DNA from: Tubulanus polymorphus | Taxonomy: Eukaryota > Nemertea > Palaeonemertea > Tubulaniformes > Tubulanidae | Reading direction: 5' to 3' | Assembly (NCBI RefSeq): GCF_964204645.1 | Contig: NC_134028.1 | Span: 24,278,153-24,342,152 of the forward strand | DNA length: 64,000 bases | Shown: in pieces, positions 11,501 to 22,408 of the stretch | Layout: each line of letters starts with the position of its first letter | Position numbering within the stretch: position 1 is the stretch's first letter | Position numbers and translations under genes: made by a program | The notes under the pieces: generated by a model | The model's input: only the letters and a program-made list of their open reading frames with translations | What the model was told of the DNA's origin: nothing | The model's database searches: none

Positions 11501-12578
11501 ACCGCATATGGATGGCGATTTGATGCAGATGATACCAGGAATCAAAAGCCTTCGAGAACGGTTAGGAATCGCACATCAAACAGCTAATGCGCTGAGCTAT
11601 TTGCACAGCAGAGATATGAGCCACAGAGACATCAAATCATCGAACATCTTAGTAAGTATATCGAATTCAGTAGATACCTTTTGTCAGTAACCGAACAATA
11701 TGGTTTAGTTAGGCTAAAAAAAATTGATACCTTGTTTCTCCACTCTGCTGAGCTTAAATGTTGACCCGGCCAGCCGCCTATCTACCCTATACATTACTTT
11801 TTTAAAAATTGTGATCAATTTTACCATAACAGACCCGGCCGCTATAGAAATGAACTGTTTACAAATTTTATCATATTTTACAAAAATGACCCGGCCGCTG
11901 CGGAGAAACAAGGTATCATTTTTGTTTAGCCTTATACGATATTTTCACGAATCATCGACTTATCTTTCACTCATCTCAGACCTATTCTGCTCATCATGGT
12001 TTGTCCGAGTTAGACGGAGTTTACTACCGCACTTATGCAGATACGATATTGATTAGATTATAACCATTTTAAAAATTTCCACCACTCTAATACTAATAGC
12101 TAAAGTCCACTCTCTGTCTCCACTGTATTCCGGAAGTCTGAATAAATACTACAAAATATTTCAGATTGCTAAACGGAGTAAGGGCTACAAGGCAATTATA
12201 ACGGATTTCGGTTTGATGAAACCGGTCGGTTTACAGCAACATTCATTTGTTGGAACGCCGATTCACATAGCTCCCGAAATCATACAAGGAGAACATTACG
12301 ATACGTCGGTCGACATCTTCTCGTTCGGGATATTGTTGTGGTATATCTGCGAAGGTAACGGTAACAGACATCCCGAGTATGCCGATTATTGCCAAGGCGT
12401 CGGACCGATATTGATCGTGTCCGCCCTAGGTAAACGACCCGAAAGGAAAGATTATTTCACCGAAGATTGCTGGAGATTAATGACGAAATGCTGGGATCAC
12501 AATCCGGTTGCTCGACCGAAAGCTGATGATGTCGTCACTGAGCTGAAAATGATTCGTGCCAAGCCATTACCATCTTAA
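8522..12578 (+). CDS. DSTYK: DSTYK-like dual-specificity kinase, copy B (complete)
   Basis: Complete gene in six exons: 8522-8792, 8893-9317, 9774-11118, 11216-11342, 11423-11651 and 12165-12578. They join to 2811 nt, 936 residues, close to the roughly 930 of vertebrate DSTYK. The start ATG is in AAAATGG context. Residues about 1-90 are helical and charged. A GTPase-like domain follows, with P-loop GQTKAGKS (about 91), DSPG as G3 and NKID as G4 (about 254), then an acidic insert, a helical stalk and a kinase domain from about 675 (Lys about 702, HRD about 790, DFG about 813, APE). The intron after exon 3 must use a GC donor at 11119 to keep the glycine loop in frame; the GT four bases on would shift it. 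The gene converges with RNF2 and is the downstream member of a recent duplication. Family assignment rests on domain order and motifs. Confidence 0.9.
11119..11215 (+). other. GC-AG intron in DSTYK copy B
   Basis: Same non-canonical donor AAAG|GCAGGT as in copy A. Exon phases (1 before, completed by GG after) give an open frame through the glycine-rich loop and a total coding length divisible by three. Confidence 0.75.
11726..11917. repeat. Fold-back element in DSTYK-B intron
   Basis: Copy of the element at 2254-2445, with the same 16-bp inverted ends and three GACCCGGCC motifs, located in the intron before the last DSTYK exon. Confidence 0.7.
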
Positions 12579-13862
12579 TTATATTAAGACTAATGTGTTA
12601 TTAGGACTAATGAGTATTATATATGATTCCAGATAATATGAGGGAATGATTTCAAATGGGGCCAGCCATTTATTAACTTTTTCCTACAATGAAACTTGTT
12701 ATAACGTCTTCGGATTTTACTATTTATAGGTAAGCACAAACCTAGCGTTTTGACCTGAATACAACAAATTTAGTAATTTCATACTGGATATAAAATGAAC
12801 ATATTTTCTGGGCCTCTGAAGTTCATTGTGATGAAGTTTCACTGTAGTGCCAAGGATGTGTATTGCATTCTTTATGTTAGAAAATAACTGCTGCTGAATT
12901 TACTATCAAAGTGCTGAAAATATTGAAGGACTGAATATGCTCATATTGTTTTACTAAAATATCCTAAGTCAAAGAAATAGTGTTGAATACATTCAGTGTC
13001 ATTGATATTTATTGTTTGATAATGAAAAATACACAAGAAGTTAATATTTCTACAGTTTTTAGCAAGTTTAATTAGTACAGCATACTCCGCTCGAATCGGA
13101 CCTGATCAACTCAGATAACCACACAACTTAGGATGTTTGTTGAAATATTATCTTAAAAACTATTTACGAAATACATAACATCCAAGTCGGATGGAGCTCA
13201 AGTCGGATACATTTTTACCAGAAGGTCCTACTTGCGCGGAGTCTACTGTAGAAATCATGTACATTTTATTTTTGGTTACCGTACATCGATAATGAAAAAT
13301 AAATTATTTTCATAAATCAGTTCTCCACGAGTGACACAATTAATGATGGGTTTTGTGCCATTGAGAGGATGAACAGATCTTTTAATGGTGAAAAACGCTC
13401 ATGAAATTCATATGCGAATTATGGTTCACCGCAGTAATGTACATGATTTATTTCTGAAACAACGTAAAATACAACACAAAAGAAATTACTCGACGATAAC
13501 AATTTATAGTAAAACGGACACATCTTCAACCTACGAGATGAAACACTGAAAATTAAATGCAATCTGGTCGTCCATTCTCGAATTCAAAGACTATTTTAGG
13601 CCTCGTTTGATGAAATATGATATATATTTTTCATCACGATGGTGACTTTAAGAAGGCGTTATTCGAAAATGTTTTGCGCGAAATATAGTTGAGACAGGCA
13701 CATCATCCATTTGTTACAATTCGGTAAAATTTTCTGTTCATCTCCTTCCCTACCACACAGACATTTACAATCATTAGAACTTTCATGCCTACTTTTAAAG
13801 GAAGGAACCTTAAAAAACCCGAATCTCATGAACTTTGAACTGTCCCTCACGAGCTGAAAAAT
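12579..13862. other. Convergent 3' flanks of DSTYK-B and RNF2
   Basis: Right-hand duplicate of 3107-4390. Probably contains both 3' UTRs; no supported coding sequence. Confidence 0.5.
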
Positions 13863-16096
13863 TTATTGTAAATTTTTGCTATCCTTCGTTGAATTTGTGG
13901 ATTTTTGTTTTTCGTCGCTGTCTTTTTGTAACGAATAGAACATTTCGAGCGGTTTATTGACGCGCCAGTATTTCTCGTTGACCTGTTCGAGTTGTTTGTT
14001 TCCATTCAACGGCACGAAGGTTCCAGGGGATGTGGCTATAGCTATCGTATACTTCTGATCATCTGCTCGCGCGGTTCCTATAAGATACAATACGAATAAT
14101 GACTGATTGAAGAACTGCCGGTAGATACCAATCTGGCTTGAGAAAATATTTGAATACCTGGTTCTCCTGATCTTTGGGCTTCTAAGGAAAGGCGCATTGC
14201 TAGATATTTTGCCAGATGATCCACTGGAATAGAAAACAATTTTTTTTTCAACACTTGCATCGTAGAATTCAGCATATTATCTTGGTTCTTGACTGGGTCC
14301 CTACAGATCAGTCATCCCTGGATATAAGGAGTTTCAAGGAGAAAATTTCAAAGAAGTGTCTGCATCACATTCACATAATAATTACTGTACACTCCTATCT
14401 CGGTGGTTTTGTAGGCAAATTTTTATCCTTTACACTACTACTACTTAAACTCTGTTTCTAATTTGTTAACCACCTAACTGGGTAAAAACAAATCCTGGTC
14501 CCCTGTACCGATTTAGGCATAGTTTACTGTACAACTACAAACTCATCCTCCCTCGGCACTGGATTCGAACCTGATGGCATCGCTACACTCAGCCACAGCA
14601 CGAACCCTGCCACAGTAGACCGGGTGCGCAGGTACATGCGCAGCTTTACCCCATAAAAACTTGCGGCACCAATCAGATCGCTCGTTGTATAATCGCTGAG
14701 GTAAATTTTGCGGAAGAACTATAAATGGGAAAACGGGGTTTAAATGAAACTGAATATCTGATTGGCTAATAATGACATCTTTTAAGCTGCGCACTCGGTC
14801 AAGTGTGGCAGGGTTTTGTACTTTGGCGAGTCTCGATGCCATCAGGTTCGAATCCCTGCCGGGGGAGGATGCTACAAACTAGACAAAAATTCAAAATTGC
14901 CTATTTCTCAACATTGAAAGAGTTTCAGGCATTTTGCTCAAATTAGAGGAGTTTTAAGCAACTTTAAGAACATTTTCTTCTTAGGAGGAATTTTTTAAGG
15001 AATCAAGGAGTTGTAGAGACCCTGTTGCACCACCCCTCACCAGCAAATAAAATTCCCCGACTTCTCTGTTATTCAAGAAGTGTCAGAATTTCCTGATCCT
15101 GCCGAGAAAACTAATCTGGATTTCCCCAATTTTCTCAGATCTGTAAGAACCCTGGAACCTGCTCAGCTCGGTCACTCACTCACCTGTAGCATTAGCGGTT
15201 GTTTTAATGTATCTAGTCTGCGATGGATCGTTCAAATCGGCCGGTTCTTCGCCCGGGTTCGGCTGCGGTCGAAATACCAACTCGATCTCGCTCAACCCGG
15301 TCAGAGCCGACGACGGTTCGGCGACCGTATCTTGAGACGATATTTCGGAACTCGCTTCTTCGTGATCGCCGTGAACGGACGAATTCGTCTCGGCGCCCGA
15401 TTCGCTGTTCGTACGCGGTCGTTTCGACGGTAAACTCGGACTGCACGAGCCGCTAGGGGGCAGCGTAGGCGTCGCGCGATCCGAATGACAGGCGTCCGAC
15501 TGCGATCCGGTGATCGTGTTATCCATGCTGTTCTCGTTACAGTTATCGAGCGAACCGGTCGTGCTGTTATTATCGTTCGATTCGGGCGCCGTTCCCGCCG
15601 GGAGAAGCGACGGATGTTTGCGTACTCTCTGCGCTCGATTCATCGCCTGTAAACGTAATCCCTCCTCGATACTCGACGTTAACGCCGACGTGCTGTGATG
15701 TTTATTCAGTTTGGCGAGAACGCGTTCCTGATGCGCTTCGTATTCGTCGCGACTCGGGTAGATCTTCGATATCAACGCGTCGAAGTTCGGATCGGGACGC
15801 AACGATCGCTTAGACACGAGTTTCTTACGACACGTCGGACACTCTTTGTTGCCGCTGCGCAAAGCGGTGATGATACAATCTTGACAGAATCGGTGCAAAC
15901 ATTCTTTAGTTGTCATCGTAGTTTTTAACATATCAAGACAAATCGGGCACATCAACTCACTGTGTAAACTACGAGGCGATACTGCTATTTCAGTGCTATC
16001 TGTTATAGCTTCTTGAGGCGTCCTGTGAAGCTCGTAAAGGCTTAATTCCCAAGTTTTATTGGGAGGTGGAATTTCGCTCGACATTTTGGTGATCAT
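13863..16096 (-). CDS. RNF2: RNF2/RING1-type Polycomb E3 ubiquitin ligase
   Basis: Three coding exons on the minus strand: 16096-15184, 14223-14158 and 14077-13863, joining to 1194 nt, 397 residues. The N-terminus carries the family signature [10 protein letters not shown], then a C3HC4 RING at about 50-89 (CPICLDML ... CPTCRKKL) and the [20 protein letters not shown] block. A Ser/Asn-rich low-complexity linker (about 150-280) follows, then the C-terminal RAWUL ubiquitin-like domain ([32 protein letters not shown]). RING1/RNF2 proteins are the catalytic subunits of PRC1 that mono-ubiquitinate histone H2A in the nucleus. The start could be the first ATG or MSSE four codons on. Intron 1 (14224-15183) contains a fold-back element. 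The promoter is shared head-to-head with HAP40. RNF2 is preferred over RING1 only because single invertebrate homologues are usually named so. Confidence 0.95.
14544..14871. mobile_element. Fold-back element with tRNA B-box-like termini, copy 1
   Basis: Terminal inverted repeats of about 39 bp begin CATCCTCCC at 14544 and end GGGAGGATG at 14871. Each arm contains GGTTCGAATCC or its complement, matching the Pol III B-box consensus GGTTCGANTCC, next to GATGGCATCG. Other copies are at 30541-30716 and 59226-59564. It sits in RNF2 intron 1. Confidence 0.8.
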
Positions 16097-16432
16097 CCAG
16101 CTTCCGGTGGCATCTTAAGGAACGCCATCTATGGGCGATCATTAAAATCTTTTCTTTCTCCGATTTGTAAAAAATGTTGTCGGTTCGAAAATCTATTAAT
16201 TCATATGTTCACTTCTCATTTTACCTAAAAGAAACTGCACACTCGCAACCTATGTAAAAATCTGTCAAGCGCTACAGCCTACATTGGAGCCACCCCAACC
16301 TACTCATACAAATTGTTACAGCCGTTATAAACAAATTAATGAATAAATGTCAATTTATTTACACTTCCGGGTTTTCAGAAATAAGGTAAATAGATATCGA
16401 AAATAAATAAATCGGATACAAACAGCTTCCTC
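16097..16432. promoter_or_regulatory. Bidirectional promoter region, RNF2 / HAP40
   Basis: Only 336 bp separate the start codons of two divergent genes, so both promoters and 5' UTRs must lie here or in the first exons. A GCCATCT motif stands at about 16129. No clear TATA box for either side. Confidence 0.6.
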
Positions 16433-18420
16433 ATGGACAAAGATGCCGATGTTCTCGGTAAATACAGACACATTTCCGACAAACTGAAAAAGTAAGATTT
16501 TGTTTTCGCTCGTGATAATTTTGTTGTGTATTTGATTTGTTGGTGCAGTGCATTATTATTACTTTTAAACATTATTTATTCATTTTCAGGAGATTTTTGA
16601 AAAAACCGAATGTTTCTGAAGGGAGTGAACAATTTGGTAAGTATTGTATATCTTTAATTTTCTGTTGTTTTATTATTTGTAGCTCTTAGTAAAAAAAAGA
16701 AAAATCATTAATTATAATTAATTAATTAATTGCATGATTAATTATTGTGACCTATTTTTTAAATATATTGTGAAACCCTAAATTTTCAGCTTCTTTGGCC
16801 AAAATATTGAAGCAACAAGAGAGTCCTCAGTATGCTGGATTTTGTTGTCTAGCACAGGCTCGGTAAGACTGTATTTCTCACTGAATAGAACTCAAAAGGA
16901 AAATGGCTGGTTTCTTGTACAGTATATATTTCCTGCTATTGTATTTCTAGTTGTGAACACAGTTTATCTAACCCAGCTGGTGAAGCGCAGGCGCTTGTGA
17001 ATGCAGCCAGGAATTTCCTAGAAGCAGATATCGCTTTGCGCGACTTGAAATGTCCGAACTTCGACGAACACATAAGCGCAGCAGTGAACTGTTATAGTCA
17101 CGCAATTCGGGTAAATAATATATTCTGAATAATTGACTTTCTTTTCGGAAATTGATCTGTTAATTTCGATCGATTTGTGCGTTGATTGTAAATTATCCTT
17201 TCTAGGTTCATCTTGAAAACAAGCAGACTGCCCTAGCAGCAGCGCTTTCAATTGAATTAGGAAATGCATTGCGAGTAAGTCAAATGGTGACTGCACTGCA
17301 CATTGGTCCTGAAAATAGTGGTTGAATCAGTTTTGAATGATATCCTATGTTTATTTCAGGATATCGGTAAAACTAGTGAAGCCATAGTTCACTATCAGAA
17401 GGCAGCTGATCTGCAAATAATTGTAAGTACCGCATAATCATTTCTATTTTAGCAAATTTTCTAATAAACCTTTTCTCCAACCAATTCTTCTTTGTAGAGT
17501 CCGTTGGATTGTTTAGATTCAATGCAATATGCTGCGTCAGGAAAAATAGAGACAAGTAAGTGATCGATTTCTGAGACTGTTTATCCAATTTTGATTGTGG
17601 CGTACAATGATTTTGAAATGCGAATGTTTTACATAAATAACAGAGGATTATGATGGTGCTCTCAATACTCTGACCGAGATGGTCCAAATAATCCACGATA
17701 AAGGAGGTGAGTAGAATAAATTCATGTTATGTGATGTTTACGTGTATCTTACTCGGAAGAAAATACCTCTCTGCGACAGTGATTTTATTTTGTCTCGCTT
17801 AAAGTGAAATTCATTATTATTCATAGGAGTTACCGATGGTGGAAAACCAATGGGTGCGTTTTGTGACTTTTTGGCTAGGGCTGAAATCACCAGAGTGCTT
17901 CTTTTAATGCTATTACAGGTATGCGAGTACATTTTACATCTTTTTCTTTGAAACGCGTAATATCAGTTGCTGTTCAATATGGTGTTTATTACAGCCTACG
18001 CCACAGAGAATTCGACCCGAACACGCGCAAACACTAGAGAAATACGCTTGGGAATCGACAGAAAATAATACCCCAGGTTCGTTCATCCGCTAAGCTGCTT
18101 TTCCTTTAGATGTTTTGCAAGTTTTTAAATTGATTTTGTGTCTTTAATTTTCAGTAAATTATATGAGTGAAGATCTGTTTCTACTTCTACAATCAGTTGT
18201 GGTAAGTATTTAGCTTTTCGGAAATCACCCAAAATTATTTCCATTCAAACACCCGTCCTTTCTTATCTTTAATATTCTGTAGATGGCTTGTCAAGTGAAA
18301 GATTTCGAATCATTGAAGGCGCTTCAAGTTGAACTGTGGCCTATGTTGCAGACAGAACAAAATCAACTGCTACATCTTGTGATACAGGAGCTTGAGCACC
18401 CATCAGGAGAGGGTCTCTGA
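16433..18420 (+). CDS. F8A1: HAP40 / F8A, 40-kDa huntingtin-associated protein
   Basis: Twelve small exons: 16433-16491, 16590-16636, 16790-16862, 16951-17110, 17206-17274, 17360-17422, 17498-17555, 17644-17706, 17827-17918, 17995-18076, 18155-18201 and 18283-18420, joining to 951 nt, 316 residues. Family blocks are clear: [19 protein letters not shown] at the N-terminus, [43 protein letters not shown] and [19 protein letters not shown] at the C-terminus. HAP40 is an all-helical TPR-like protein that binds and stabilises huntingtin and links it to Rab5 endosomes. It lacks the Pro/Ala-rich stretch of the human protein (371 residues). The human gene is intronless, whereas this copy keeps many introns. 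Head-to-head with RNF2, convergent with MBOAT7. Confidence 0.93.
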
Positions 18421-19048
18421 AGCACTGTGCCGAGTGGGTTAAAAGACAGTACAAGGGTTGTGAATATAATGAATGGAATATCTAGTCAACAACAAGAATG
18501 GAATATTATGATTATTTCGATTAAAATCTTTATTTCTGACATATTATTTCATGTAAAATTCGACTACACTTTTGATCGTTTGTTAGAAAATAAAATCTAC
18601 ATTAAGTGTCATACAAATATATTCGTTTATTTAGTTAATGATTAAAAACGGTGGGCTTCCATTTTTTAATTCTACTTTTAAACAAGATTTGAAATAAAAC
18701 GACAGAATCGACTTGAAAACTGCCATCCCCAGACACATGATTAGGTTTAGGTTTCTGAAAGTGGAGAACAAAGCTGACAAGTACTTACAAAATGGTACAT
18801 TCATCCTCGCTTGCCAGGGTTTGATTGCCTCACACCAACATTAAACCCTGGCTGCAGACCCTTCATTGGTCTATTACACTCCCAAGATTTCTTGGGCAGG
18901 CAGGCTGCTACTCGGCAGCCACCAGTCTATATTTCTAGCCAATGGGATGCGTTCGATTGTATCTGATTGGCTTAATAGAGAGAATGGTTGCTGCTGAGCT
19001 GCAATGAACGAACTGCGGCAAGCGAGGATGCATTAAAGCAATGGTGCA
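18421..19048. other. Convergent region between HAP40 and MBOAT7
   Basis: HAP40 3' UTR with a possible AATAAA poly(A) signal near 18590, then a fold-back element (18802-19030) directly before the MBOAT7 stop codon. No coding sequence supported. Confidence 0.5.
18802..19030. mobile_element. Fold-back element with CATCCTC termini
   Basis: Inverted ends CATCCTCGCTTGCC (18802-18815) and GGCAAGCGAGGATG (19017-19030) enclose about 200 bp. The outer CATCCTC/GAGGATG is shared with the B-box fold-back elements elsewhere in the window, but the inner sequence differs, so it may be a related subfamily. It lies between two convergent 3' ends. Confidence 0.65.
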
Positions 19049-22000
19049 TTAAGTTTCCTTCGGTTTTCGTTCTTTCACGAAAAAGAATTTGATCGCGAAA
19101 ACAAAAATTCCGCACACGACCATGTAAATATGCATAAAAAATCGTAAACTGCTCCAGTAATTAAGCGTATCCTCGAGCGTTAACAGAAGAAATCCAACTG
19201 ACAAATATTCGAATACTCGCATGCGAAATATACAAGATATGAAATCAAATATTTTCTGTCCTCTTTCCGAAGCCGGTTCGCGGAATACTTTGATCAACGC
19301 GCTTTCGACCATTAAGTACGGCGGCACCGACAGGAAAGACAGATAGTATCCGGGATGTACGCCGTGCCAAAACGCGCTAACCGCCATCGTTAATGTCACC
19401 CTAAAAACAAACAAAAATATGTAACAAATTGCATTCGATTCGATATGGAAATAACTACATTAGGACCAGACCGGTAGACTGATACATTCTCAGTTTAGTC
19501 ACTCGGTTGATGAGCAATATTCACTGTGGATGACATACAGATTTGTTTTTGTAAGATTTTTAACTAAACATCGTCACAAAAACGATAAGAACCAATTTCA
19601 TCTGGTTTATATGAGAAATCCGTATATCAAACATGTTTTACATACCATGGGCCAGTTGCACAAAAGTTTATGGCTAGAGTTAACTGGTTGCCAAATACCA
19701 TTGTAACAATGCAAATTCAATTGTCACTATGGCAACTGTCCTGGTTAGCTCTAAGTAACTTAAGAGCAACTACTGACCCCAGGTGGACTGTAAATAACAT
19801 CCTGGATCCAGTTCCACAGTTCTGAGTTAAATTTGACCCTTTGAGTTAAAACATCGAAAAAGAGGTAATTTTAACTCAGAGTTAACATTAATTCACAACT
19901 GTGGATCCAGGCCGTGGCAGCTTCAAAATCTGGATTAAACTGATCTGAATTAAGTGGGTTTGACTGAATGAATTGCGTTTTTGTACCTTAGTGACTTAAT
20001 GGGAATTCTTTTGTAAACATAATTAGCCAGCCACCACTGCACGCTCATATTCCACGCTTTCATCGCCCCGCGAAGCGTCGGTCTGAATTCGCAGCTGTAC
20101 GGATCGATGTTACGAATCGTCTCAAAATCATAAACAATCTGATTCGACGGTAATTTCTCACTGCAAGATAAGTTTGAAATACAATGTTTCAACACTGCCG
20201 TGATTGAAGATTCCACTTATTGAAGTTGCACTTATTCCGGGTTCAATTTCTCCTGCCTTCCAGTTAATGAACTTTTTAAAAATCAATTATAAATCAAAAC
20301 TTTAGCAAACCACCGCATAGAAAATGAATTCATATGTATGTTTGACCACAGCTACTATTCACCCCCACACTTCAAATATGAGCCCCTGTGTATTTGACAG
20401 GTCCTGTGATGGTTTAGGGAGCCTAAAAATTCAGTTTAAAGTTGATTGTTGATGAAGTAGTTTTCACAATGTAAGACTGAGTGCTCTTCACACCATCTGG
20501 GACAATAGCTGGTGTTGCAGTTTCCCATTCCTTCGCCAATTCATTAGAAAACAAAATTTTACCTATCTTTCAAGACTTGTAGATTGGTCGGGCCACCGCC
20601 ATTTTTCGGCTTACTCAAGGTCGGATAACAGCCGATCCCGGCCACGATACAGATACACTCCGATAATTGCCATGCCGTGTAGATACGCATGCGTAGTTGA
20701 AAGAACAACAGGACTGTATACCATAAATGATACCACGCTGAATGTTTGGTGTAGAATTCATCGGTAAATGCATACTGAAACCAGATACACGTACAAGTTA
20801 AAATATTTATGAAATGCACATTTAATACCTTCTAATTTATTATGATTTATCCAGTCAGTTGTTAATGATATACGATTTGAGAGGAATAATATTCAGTAAA
20901 TTGATGTTAAAATATTGTATTAGATTCTTTTCATATCAATATCCTATTCCCAGTTTGCTCTAAAATTCAATCATATTATTCATCTTTATCCTGCCATTTC
21001 ATTTTTCTAATAATCAAGATTCATTTCTTGTTTAGTTCTCCTGTGGGGTGTATGGTTCCCTCATTGGGTCCACAACCGATAATAGCAAATATACTCACAT
21101 CTGTAGGGAAATAATGTGACACCAAAACAAATGCCATCGCATAAAATGGTAGCGTTTTCAATCTCTCCATTAAAAACATCAGCATCGGAATTTTCTTAGA
21201 TGATTTAAGCCACATAGCATCCTGATAAGTGCGATATTTATAATAAGGACCTGCGAGATAAGTTTTAAATACGTGAATCATCGAACAAGTGAACTAGATC
21301 TCACTATTTCGTGATGTAAGATTTTACCCGTAAATATTCCGACGTAACAATAGCAATACATGATTGTATCCCAAACACTGGGAGATATAGATTCATACTC
21401 CAACCTTAACTGAGCTTGAACGTCATCCGGTTTATCATGGAACTCTTTACGAATCTTAAAGCTGTCGTGTATTTCAAAAGCCAATCCAACAAGCTGCAAT
21501 AGAAGAAGATTTTGGCCTACCTAATATGGGTAGTGAGGACAAGGAAATATTCTATAATGTAGCTTACATTAGCCTGGTGTTTAGGGTTTGAATTTGGCAG
21601 TATCAAGGTCCCAAGGGTATAATAGATTTACGGAAAATTGATACGGAAAATTGAAATAAAAAATTTCAGATTTTACCATTTAAATAATTAATAATTCTTT
21701 CCTGCAATTTTTTAATTAGAGACCTAAATCAAAGGCAAACTGGCCAGATTGTAAAATTAGTCACGGCGGAGGATCTCGTATCCTTGGTGTTCGTTGTAAC
21801 GTACTTTAAGGGTCATGAGAAGCTGAACAGCGTTGCAGTGAGAAGGAACCTTCGGAAGTCCCAAATAATGAGTCGTTCGAAAAAACACGAGGTACCCAAA
21901 ACACCAGATGAAACTCGCTATATGACATTTCCTGAAAAGAAAAATAAAGATACACGTGCAGTTTTTTTAATTTGAATTAAGTTTAAGGTTCATGTCTGTC

Positions 22001-22336
22001 TAATAATTGCTTAAATCTTAACGCTGAAATTATACTGTTGTTATCACAAATGTAACTAGGCCTAGAATCATCATGACAAATAGAAAGAAAATATTCTAAT
22101 GGCATTATTACAAATAATAGTCACCTAGTTGAAATGAATTTTATGATTAGAATGTTTCCAGCTATGGTAATAACTGAATGTAGAGTGTGCCAGCCACAAA
22201 TATACAGGACGAAACATAACCCCAGACAACCAGCTACAGCTTGCTTTAATCGGGGATGCTTTAATCTTTTCAGTAACAACCCGAAAAGAATAGAAATAGC
22301 TAACAAAATCGCGTAAATCAGATCATCCGATGTCAT
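19049..22336 (-). CDS. MBOAT7: MBOAT7 / LPIAT1 lysophosphatidylinositol acyltransferase
   Basis: Seven exons on the minus strand: 22336-22125, 21931-21805, 21493-21328, 21250-21099, 20774-20563, 20160-19987 and 19400-19049, joining to 1395 nt, 464 residues (human 472). Several hydrophobic segments mark a multi-pass ER membrane protein. Conserved MBOAT7 blocks include YCYVGIFTGPYYKYRTYQD, RMRIYTAWQLSECI, DFETIRNIDPYS, the catalytic-Asn region AWNMSVQWWLANY and the catalytic-His block SAFWHGVHPGYYLSFL. The enzyme re-acylates lysophosphatidylinositol, in known cases with arachidonate, in the Lands cycle. The start codon lies 72 bp from the E4F1 start on the opposite strand. Introns carry small fold-back repeats (19648-19911). 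Confidence 0.95.
19648..19781. repeat. Small fold-back element (GGGCCAGTTGC ends)
   Basis: Starts TGGGCCAGTTGCAC and ends AGCAACTACTGACCCC, imperfect inverted ends around about 130 bp in an MBOAT7 intron. A better preserved relative is at 31233-31372. Confidence 0.55.
19801..19911. repeat. Small fold-back element (CCTGGATCCAG ends)
   Basis: CCTGGATCCAGTTCCACAGTT at the left and AACTGTGGATCCAGG at the right form inverted ends. A related pair is at 50112-50235 and single arms occur near 48948 and 49340. Confidence 0.55.
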
Positions 22337-22408
22337 TTTGAGATCAACAACAACAACGACTATTTCGCCATCTATCGAAATTCGCCGGAACTAGAGAAAT
22401 GTCGCAAA
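22337..22408. promoter_or_regulatory. Very short bidirectional promoter, MBOAT7 / E4F1
   Basis: Just 72 bp between divergent start codons. It holds an ACAACAACAAC run and a GCCATCT motif. Transcription start sites of the two genes probably overlap or lie in each other's 5' sequence. Confidence 0.65.

Larger units (their letters stand above)
9473..14199. repeat. Segmental duplication, right copy
   Basis: Partner of 1-4727. It contains DSTYK-B from intron 2 onward, the shared 3' flanks and the last exon plus most of the penultimate exon of RNF2. Homology may extend further left, but the matching part of the left copy lies outside the window. Beyond 14199 the RNF2 gene continues as normal unique sequence, so this is the ancestral-looking side of the breakpoint. 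Confidence 0.95.

Noticed and set aside
14833-14871. tRNA gene suggested by the GGTTCGAATCC B-box
   Set aside because: No cloverleaf or acceptor stem can be formed; the box belongs to the inverted ends of a repeat that also occurs elsewhere.
15080-15930. Several plus-strand frames opposite RNF2 exon 1
   Set aside because: Shadows of the Ser/Arg-rich RNF2 linker; no homology and no splice logic.
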